From: JBDKJS01 sp039806065
GTDB lineage: Bacteria; Bacteroidota; Bacteroidia; AKYH767-A; 2013-40CM-41-45
Direction of reading: 5' to 3'
DNA: 11,475 bases
Assembly: GCA_039806065.1 (NCBI GenBank)
Contig: JBDKJS010000049.1
Coordinates: forward strand, 1-11,475
This document shows, piece by piece, positions 7,515 through 11,475 of this stretch. The notes beneath the pieces are model-generated. The model was not told the DNA's origin. It saw nothing but the letters and a program-made list of their open reading frames with translations, and did not search any database. The position numbers and the translations under genes were made by a program. Within the stretch, counting starts at the first letter, position 1, and every line of letters starts with the position of its first letter.

Positions 7515-7552
7515 CTTAAAATACCCATCAAGGTTCGGCTAATAATTGCATC

Positions 7553-7590
7553 TGCTTGTACTATTTTACTAAAATGTAGTATTGCAAGCA
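7553..7590 (-). other. Imperfect hairpin downstream of dusB, possible weak terminator
   Basis: TGCTTG (7553-7558) pairs with CAAGCA (7585-7590) and TACTA (7559-7563) with TAGTA (7577-7581), separated by a 3-nt bulge. TTTT and AAAA inside can extend the stem. It lies 42 nt past the dusB stop in the 169-bp gap before the cytochrome gene. No U-tract follows on the minus strand, so it is not a standard intrinsic terminator. The rest of this gap shows only the candidate promoter at 7507-7514. Confidence 0.35.
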
Positions 7591-7632
7591 AATAGTCTAC
7601 CAAAAAGCACCTCAAATGATCACTTTCTACAC

Positions 7633-8622
7633 CTATACCATTGTATTTTCATAATGCAAAACTATTTGTTCGAGCAGTAGCAGTATTTCATGAGCACTAT
7701 TGGCGGTTACTAGTTTCATTCTAAAATCCTTAAAGTGATCAAACCCTTTGAAATAATTGGTATAATGCTTCCGCATTTCAAAAATTCCCAACTTCTCTCC
7801 CTTCCATTGAACTGATTTTTTGAAGTGAACAAGGCATGCATTCACCCTTTCGCTCACTGTGGGAGGTGGCAACACCTCCATGGTATTTAAATAATGTTTT
7901 ATTTCTCTAAATATCCAAGGGTAACCAATGCTAGCCCTACCTATCATTACACCATCCACTCCAAATCTTTCCCTCACCAGCTGCGCTTTCTGTGGGCTAT
8001 CAATATCACCATTTCCAAAAACCGGTATCCTCATTCTGGGATTGGCCTTGGTAGCACCTATTAAATCCCATACGGCAGGCCCTTTATACATTTGCTTTCT
8101 AGTGCGACCATGAATGGCTATTGCCTGTATGCCTATGTCCTGAAGCTGCTCTGCCACGGTAACAATGTTCATAGACTGTTCATCCCACCCAAGCCTGGTT
8201 TTTACTGTTACCGGTAGTTTTACCGCATCCACCACTGCCTTAGTCATGGCTACCATCTTAGGAATATCCTGTAACAATGCAGCCCCTGCCCCTTTGCACG
8301 CCACCGCTTTCACCGGACAGCCGTAGTTTATATCTATCAAATCAGGCTGAGCCGCTTCAGCAATTTGAGCCGCCTCGATCATAGACCTTATATCACTCCC
8401 AAATAACTGAATACCAATGGGCCTTTCATATTCAAACACATCCAGTTTTTGTTTGCTCTTAGCAGCATGTCTTATCAAACCCTCGCTACTTATAAACTCG
8501 GTATACATTAAATCGGCACCATGCTGCTTGCACACATATCTAAATGGCGGATCGCTCACATCCTCCATAGGAGCCAGTAAAAGCGGAAAAGTTCCTAAAC
8601 TTATTGAGCCAATTTTAACCAT
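7633..8622 (-). CDS. dusB: tRNA-dihydrouridine synthase, DusB-type
   Basis: A 329-residue FMN-dependent TIM-barrel enzyme that reduces specific uridines in the tRNA D-loop with NADPH. Visible motifs (numbered from the chosen start) are LLLAPMEDVSDPPFR (~15-28), PIGIQLFG (~68-75), DINYGCPVKAV with the catalytic Cys at ~102, VKTRLGWD (~140-147), AIHGRTRKQMY (~169-179) and GNGDI plus GVMIGRASIGYPWIF (FMN phosphate site, ~203-238). A helical C-terminal tRNA-binding domain contains MRKHYTNYFKGF. I chose the ATG at 8622 (MVKIGSISLG), since a longer in-frame start at 8688 adds 22 non-conserved residues and would overlap the divergent CPBP gene and the promoter. Length is normal for DusB. The Dus assignment is secure; the B-type subfamily is likely. 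Confidence 0.93.
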   Translation of the reverse strand: MVKIGSISLGTFPLLLAPMEDVSDPPFRYVCKQHGADLMYTEFISSEGLIRHAAKSKQKLDVFEYERPIGIQLFGSDIRSMIEAAQIAEAAQPDLIDINYGCPVKAVACKGAGAALLQDIPKMVAMTKAVVDAVKLPVTVKTRLGWDEQSMNIVTVAEQLQDIGIQAIAIHGRTRKQMYKGPAVWDLIGATKANPRMRIPVFGNGDIDSPQKAQLVRERFGVDGVMIGRASIGYPWIFREIKHYLNTMEVLPPPTVSERVNACLVHFKKSVQWKGEKLGIFEMRKHYTNYFKGFDHFKDFRMKLVTANSAHEILLLLEQIVLHYENTMV

Positions 8623-8628
8623 AATGCT

Positions 8629-8636
8629 TACTTTCG
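8629..8636 (+). promoter_or_regulatory. Candidate -7 element of the CPBP protease gene, mirror of the dusB element
   Basis: TACTTTCG differs from TAnnTTTG at one base and ends 20 nt before the ATG at 8657. It is the left arm of an imperfect dyad (8629-8649) whose right arm is the dusB -7 element: TACTTT pairs with AAAGTA and GC with GC around a central ACC. The nearest upstream ATTG (8603-8606) has a 22-nt spacer, longer than usual, so this promoter is less certain. Confidence 0.42.
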
Positions 8637-8641
8637 CACCG

Positions 8642-8673
8642 CAAAAGTACTGAATAATGAAACTCAGGGCAAT
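8642..8673 (-). promoter_or_regulatory. dusB promoter
   Basis: On the minus strand there is a -7 element TACTTTTG (8649 to 8642), a perfect TAnnTTTG, and 20 nt upstream an ATTG (8673 to 8670), one mismatch from the -33 TTTG. The -7 element ends 19 nt before the dusB ATG at 8622. The -33 element lies inside the first codons of the divergent CPBP gene. Confidence 0.6.
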
Positions 8674-9601
8674 ATGGAAAGATAACACACCTTACAGCAA
8701 ACTGCTGCTCACTGTAGGCATCGTACTACTTTGTGCTGTAGCAGCCAGTGTTATTGCCACTATTTTGGCCAGTACACTCCACGGCATCAGCATCATGCAG
8801 CTGCAATCCCTCCTCACCCAACTTACAAACCCCACCACCATCAATATTTTTAAAATCATACAAACATTTTCAAGTATTGGCACGTTCATTATTCCTGCCT
8901 TGTTATTAGCATACCTCTTCAGCGATCATAGCACCAGTTATCTTCACATGGGTTGTAAGCCCACCCTAGCACCCACTGTATTAAGCATTCTCTTGCTAAT
9001 CATAGCCCTACCGCTCATCAATTATTTAGGCGCCCTTAATGCCAAACTGCAGTTGCCCGCTAGCCTACACAGCATTGAGGCTTGGATGAAAAATGCTGAA
9101 CAAAATGCAGCCCAAATAACCGCACAGTTCTTAAAAATGAACAGCCTGTCAGATTTAGTTATCATGCTCTTTATAGTAGCCATCATACCAGCCCTTGGCG
9201 AAGAATTGTTATTCCGAGGCATCGTGCAGCGGCTCACCACACAGCTCACCAAAAATATACATGCCGGCATATGGATCGCTGCCATCATTTTTAGTGCCAT
9301 GCACATGCAATTCTATGGTTTTTTACCTCGTATGCTCCTAGGAGCCCTATTGGGTTATTTACTCATCTGGTCCGGCAACCTTTGGATCCCCATCATTGCC
9401 CATTTGGTAAACAATGCCTTGGCAGTAATCATGGCCTATGCTTACGGTGCACAAACCCTCCAAATCAATCCCGATGAAATAGGCATCGCCCCAGGCGATC
9501 ATCTCATATTGCTGTGCAGCAGCACACTATCCTTTATAATAATTTTAATATTGTATAAAAACAGAATAAATACCCAAACCTATCATACTACCCACCAATA
9601 A
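8657..9601 (+). CDS. CPBP-family intramembrane glutamic endopeptidase
   Basis: A 314-residue polytopic membrane protein with the three CPBP (Abi/CAAX protease-like) motifs: EELLFRGIVQR (Glu182, Glu183, Arg187), FSAMH (Phe212-His216) and HLVNNALA (His249, Asn253). Hydrophobic stretches near 15-40, 68-88, 105-125, 165-180, 203-216, 222-238, 243-262 and 283-300 suggest about eight membrane segments, with the catalytic motifs in the later ones. The family includes eukaryotic Rce1 and bacterial proteins for bacteriocin immunity or processing; the substrate here is unknown. It is divergent from dusB, with a 34-bp gap. The stop is 15 nt before tRNA-Ser, so read-through into the tRNA is possible. No partner gene suggests a role. 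Confidence 0.9.
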   Translation: MKLRAIWKDNTPYSKLLLTVGIVLLCAVAASVIATILASTLHGISIMQLQSLLTQLTNPTTINIFKIIQTFSSIGTFIIPALLLAYLFSDHSTSYLHMGCKPTLAPTVLSILLLIIALPLINYLGALNAKLQLPASLHSIEAWMKNAEQNAAQITAQFLKMNSLSDLVIMLFIVAIIPALGEELLFRGIVQRLTTQLTKNIHAGIWIAAIIFSAMHMQFYGFLPRMLLGALLGYLLIWSGNLWIPIIAHLVNNALAVIMAYAYGAQTLQINPDEIGIAPGDHLILLCSSTLSFIIILILYKNRINTQTYHTTHQ

Positions 9602-9616
9602 ATACTAACAAAAAAA

Positions 9617-9706
9617 GGAGACTTGTCCGAGTGGTTTAAGGAGCAAGCCTGGAAAGTTTGTATACCAGCAATGGTATCGAGGGTTCGAATCCCTCAGTCT
9701 CCGCCA
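9617..9706 (+). tRNA. tRNA-Ser (anticodon GGA), CCA encoded
   Basis: A full class II tRNA fold. Acceptor GGAGACT (9617-9623) pairs with AGTCTCC (9696-9702); discriminator G is 9703 and encoded CCA is 9704-9706. The D stem is TCC/GGA (9626-9628, 9640-9642). The anticodon stem CAAGC/GTTTG (9644-9648, 9656-9660) closes loop CTGGAAA, with anticodon GGA at 9651-9653, which reads UCC and UCU. A long variable arm, ATACC/GGTAT (9662-9666, 9673-9677), is typical of serine tRNAs. The T arm is GAGGG-TTCGAAT-CCCTC (9679-9695). No second copy of its 3' end occurs in the window. Confidence 0.97.
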
Positions 9707-9717
9707 CTACACCCATC

Positions 9718-9792
9718 ATCACCCACACTGCCGGGTTTTATAGTATTTGAGCGGCATCACCACCACCGCACCTTATCACCCGCAGTGCCGGT
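9718..9792 (+). repeat. Imperfect 18-bp direct repeat
   Basis: ATCACCCACACTGCCGGG (9718-9735) and ATCACCCGCAGTGCCGGT (9775-9792) agree at 15 of 18 positions, with starts 57 bp apart, shortly after the tRNA gene. The flanks do not match well, so this may be an old small duplication. Function unknown. Confidence 0.5.
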
Positions 9793-9804
9793 GTTCGCTC
9801 ATAG

Positions 9805-9836
9805 TGCTGCTAAAAAAAATACTTTTTTTAGCAGCA
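9805..9836. repeat. Perfect 14-bp inverted repeat (hairpin)
   Basis: TGCTGCTAAAAAAA (9805-9818) and TTTTTTTAGCAGCA (9823-9836) are exact complements around the 4-nt loop ATAC. GC pairs are at the base and A/T pairs at the tip, with no T-run after the stem, so it is not a classic intrinsic terminator. It lies 100 nt past the tRNA and could still stop or process transcripts coming from it. Confidence 0.7.
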
Positions 9837-9914
9837 GCTAATCCGCTCACCCACGGGCCGCAGTTCATCAGCCTAGCACCCATCACCTCATTATTTTCAT
9901 CCAAGTGCGCATTA

Positions 9915-9972
9915 CACTTTCATTCCTTATTTTTTAGCTGCGTGTGGCATATTGAGTGGGAGAATGAAAGTG
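9915..9972. repeat. 11-bp inverted repeat pair with 36-nt interior
   Basis: CACTTTCATTC (9915-9925) and GAATGAAAGTG (9962-9972) are perfect complements. The interior contains a T-rich stretch and AGCTGCGTGTGG, with no coding signal. It could be a protein-binding dyad, a stem-loop, or ends of a tiny decayed element; no flanking target duplication was recognised. Confidence 0.5.
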
Positions 9973-10132
9973 CCCGTAGTTTTAGAAGAATAGTAGTAGT
10001 TTCCAGCCATTCATCATTGGGTGGGCTCAATTTCATTTTCAAGACCCACATCTCATTATAACTCAAAAAATTGCATTGGAATCAAGTTGGTCAATTGGAA
10101 ATTAATTGTTGTAACAGCTATTAAAATTAATA

Positions 10133-10163
10133 ATTGCCCATTGAAATTAATTTATTATTTTCA
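10133..10163 (+). promoter_or_regulatory. Weak candidate promoter ahead of the T9SS-cargo remnant
   Basis: ATTG (10133-10136) is followed after 19 nt by TATTTTCA (10156-10163). Spacing fits the Bacteroidota -33/-7 arrangement, but the -7 element departs from TAnnTTTG at two bases. It lies in an AT-rich stretch, 21 nt before the ATG at 10185. Confidence 0.28.
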
Positions 10164-10184
10164 CCTCTATAAAAAGTAAAAATC

Positions 10185-10411
10185 ATGAAAATAAAAATTA
10201 CTTCCTTGGTGCATGCACTGAAAATTTTAAGCAACCCATACAGTGCACAATATTTGATATGAACGGCCGCATGGTTTACAGTTCAACCCATACCACACAA
10301 CCACCCTACCTTACACAGGATGTAGATTGCAGCTCTCTTGCAAAAGGAATGTATGTGGTGCAGTTGGTAACAGAAAAAGAGGTGATGAGTAAAAAGATTA
10401 TAAAGCAATGA
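10185..10411 (+). pseudogene. Decayed T9SS-cargo gene: start region joined to a frameshifted sorting domain
   Basis: From the ATG at 10185 a 25-codon frame gives MKIKITSLVHALKILSNPYS and stops at 10260-10262. Its KILSNPYSAQ resembles the PNP box that opens T9SS sorting domains. In the +2 frame relative to it, sequence from ~10235 to the stop at 10409-10411 encodes the rest of such a domain: TIFDMNGRMVYSS, CSSLAKGMYVVQL and VMSKKIIKQ. Intact domains have roughly 20-25 residues between these two boxes; here they nearly touch and lie in different frames, so an internal deletion plus frameshift is inferred. Essentially no cargo body remains. A 50-residue frame could start at ATG 10259, but it would be a sorting tail without a signal peptide. 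The stop overlaps the next gene's ATG as ATGA. A sequencing or assembly error cannot be excluded. Confidence 0.72.
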
Positions 10412-11475
10412 GAAGGGTAATATTTTTATTTTTGTTTTATCAAGTAAACACCGCCATAGGCATTCACCTGCGAAACTTTACCGAAAGTAAAATTGGGCAG
10501 GCAGGTTTAGGCAATACTTATACCAACAGCGTACCTGAAAGTGATATAAAAGACCTACAAATAGGCGTTTGGTTAGAGAATTGTCGAAATATTGAAGTTG
10601 TGGACAACAGGTGTGAGTGGTTGGGCAGCAGTGCCAACCTGCAAGATTACAAAGGTGTATTGCAAGGAATGAGTTTAAACAATACCACAGCCTCAAAACT
10701 ATTGCAAAACAAAGCTACCAATATGGGTATAGGGTTTAATTTTTTAGGCGATTGTAAGCTCACCAACCTTTATTGCAACACCAATGAAAATTGCTGGCAT
10801 GGCATGTATCTGGAAGATGTAAGCACCGTAATTTCTGACCAAGGAACAACCTCGCAAAGCTGGAATAATAAATGGACAGGAAATTTGGATAACAAAGTAG
10901 ATGGGAGTCAATTAGCAGGTAATCCAATAAAATGGTATTACAAGCCCGCTGATGGGCCTCAATTTAATCCTAATCCTTCCGGTCCTTTTATTTTACCGAT
11001 AACTGCAAGTGGCAATTATCCCTGCACAGCACCTCAAGGCCCTATGAATAACGATGAACGCGAAGCGGCCTTTGGTGGCACTGTGCGCGATAGTACTGAA
11101 GATGATCCTGATTCTACTTATTTTAAACAAGCAGCCGATGAATCGTTTTATAAAATCGCCAAGAGCAACGAAGCTGTACTCGATCTCAATGTGCCTGTTG
11201 ATCAATTGTATCAGGCAAAGTTTGATGAACTGCAAGCCGGCAACATTGGCAAGTATGAAGAAGTGGTAACAGCCATTGATGAAGGCGAAAAACAAATAGC
11301 CATTCAAAAGCTATCGACCATTGTTGATCAAAATGCCATAGAGCAAAATAAAAAATATGTTGCCGGAGTATTGGCATCCATTTATGATGTGAGGCTCGAT
11401 GCCGATAGCGATACCATTGTAGCATTACGTGCCATAGCATATACCCATCCCTTCTATGGAGGCGAAGCAGTGTAT
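10408..11475 (+). CDS. Secreted beta-helix-type Bacteroidota protein, 3' end outside window
   Basis: An uninterrupted frame of 356 codons runs to the window end. Only the ATG at 10408 can start it, because an in-frame TAA lies at 10390-10392. Residues 1-16 (MRRVIFLFLFYQVNTA) could pass as a short signal peptide. Residues ~17-140 look like parallel beta-helix rungs (IGIHLRNFTESKIG, IGVWLENCRNIEVVDNRCE, GIGFNFLGDCKLTNLYCN). Residues ~150-206 form the after-helix segment known from Bacteroidota surface proteins (WNNKWTG, WYYKPADGPQFNPNP, NYPC). After this come an acidic linker and a helical region ending IAYTHPFYGGEAVY, which in related proteins is followed by a T9SS sorting domain, expected beyond the window. 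Relatives usually have a longer beta-helix, so this copy is probably truncated at its N-terminus. Specific function unknown. Confidence 0.82.
   Translation, partial: MRRVIFLFLFYQVNTAIGIHLRNFTESKIGQAGLGNTYTNSVPESDIKDLQIGVWLENCRNIEVVDNRCEWLGSSANLQDYKGVLQGMSLNNTTASKLLQNKATNMGIGFNFLGDCKLTNLYCNTNENCWHGMYLEDVSTVISDQGTTSQSWNNKWTGNLDNKVDGSQLAGNPIKWYYKPADGPQFNPNPSGPFILPITASGNYPCTAPQGPMNNDEREAAFGGTVRDSTEDDPDSTYFKQAADESFYKIAKSNEAVLDLNVPVDQLYQAKFDELQAGNIGKYEEVVTAIDEGEKQIAIQKLSTIVDQNAIEQNKKYVAGVLASIYDVRLDADSDTIVALRAIAYTHPFYGGEAVY

Larger units (their letters stand above)
9707..10184 (+). other. Gene-free region rich in repeats and hairpins
   Basis: No convincing coding frame is present on either strand; the open frames here have low-complexity or arbitrary sequence. 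The first ~150 bp are visibly more GC-rich (many CACC/CCG words) than the last ~120 bp, which are very AT-rich. Besides the repeats listed separately, TGAGCGG (9748-9754) and CCGCTCA (9843-9849) form a 7-bp inverted pair. GTGGG/CCCAC (10021-10025, 10045-10049) could form a small stem. Three degenerate ATTGGAA/ATTGAAATTAAT words lie at ~10075, ~10093 and ~10140. The change of character suggests a patched-together, non-conserved spacer. Confidence 0.6.

Noticed and set aside
8623..8688. Longer dusB start at 8688
   Set aside because: It would add 22 hydrophobic, non-family residues, cover the promoter and overlap the divergent protease start; the family N-terminus begins at 8622.
9022..9306. A 94-codon minus-strand frame inside the CPBP protease gene
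   Set aside because: It lies fully inside a gene with all its catalytic motifs intact, and has no recognisable features of its own.
9617..9706. tRNA 3' end as an attachment site for an integrated element
   Set aside because: No integrase gene and no second copy of the tRNA end were found within the window, so only the weaker idea of a turnover hotspot is kept.
9623..9841. A 72-codon frame starting inside tRNA-Ser
   Set aside because: It is the translation of the tRNA and repeat spacer; such frames over serine tRNAs are a familiar annotation artefact.
9747..10061. A 104-codon open frame downstream of tRNA-Ser
   Set aside because: The translation has no domain-like pattern or plausible start context, spans the hairpin and the inverted repeat, and does not look like a maintained protein.
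10993..11440. Minus-strand frames of 104 and 84 codons at the right end
   Set aside because: They overlap the long plus-strand beta-helix frame, whose composition and motifs are clearly protein-like; the minus frames are not.

Overview
The window looks like chromosomal DNA from a member of the Bacteroidota, perhaps near the Chitinophagales or Saprospirales. The evidence is a set of proteins ending in type IX secretion (T9SS) C-terminal sorting domains, promoter elements of the TAnnTTTG type typical of the phylum, no clear Shine-Dalgarno sequences, AT-rich codon use, a methylmalonyl-CoA epimerase, and a PdeM-type phosphoesterase. Placement below the phylum is a guess.

Left part (1-2640): the 3' end of a PAS-linked sensor histidine kinase is followed after 4 nt by methylmalonyl-CoA epimerase (mce), both on +. 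They converge on a minus-strand DNA-repair pair, recO then pdeM; the mce and pdeM stop codons overlap by 8 bp. RecO has lost the usual zinc-finger cysteines.

Centre (2591-7514): a two-gene minus-strand operon, read from about 7500 down to 2591. The first gene encodes a secreted five-haem cytochrome c ending in a T9SS sorting domain. The second, 25 bp later, encodes a seven-motif FG-GAP/VCBS propeller with an ASPIC/UnbV domain, Ig-like repeats and another T9SS sorting domain. A strong hairpin plus U-tract terminator closes the unit. Both products should end up on the cell surface, so this is the best candidate here for a poorly described functional module (surface redox or electron transfer).

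Right-centre (7630-9706): dusB (tRNA-dihydrouridine synthase, -) and a CPBP-family intramembrane protease (+) diverge from a 34-bp gap holding a dyad of back-to-back -7 elements. tRNA-Ser(GGA), with encoded CCA, follows the protease.

Right end (9707-11475): about 480 bp without a gene but with hairpins and imperfect repeats leads to a decayed T9SS-cargo remnant (start region plus a frameshifted, internally deleted sorting domain). Its stop overlaps, as ATGA, the start of a long open frame that runs off the window. That frame looks like the middle and C-terminal part of a secreted beta-helix protein family common in Bacteroidota. This end looks rearranged. No CRISPR array, rRNA or recognisable insertion sequence was seen.
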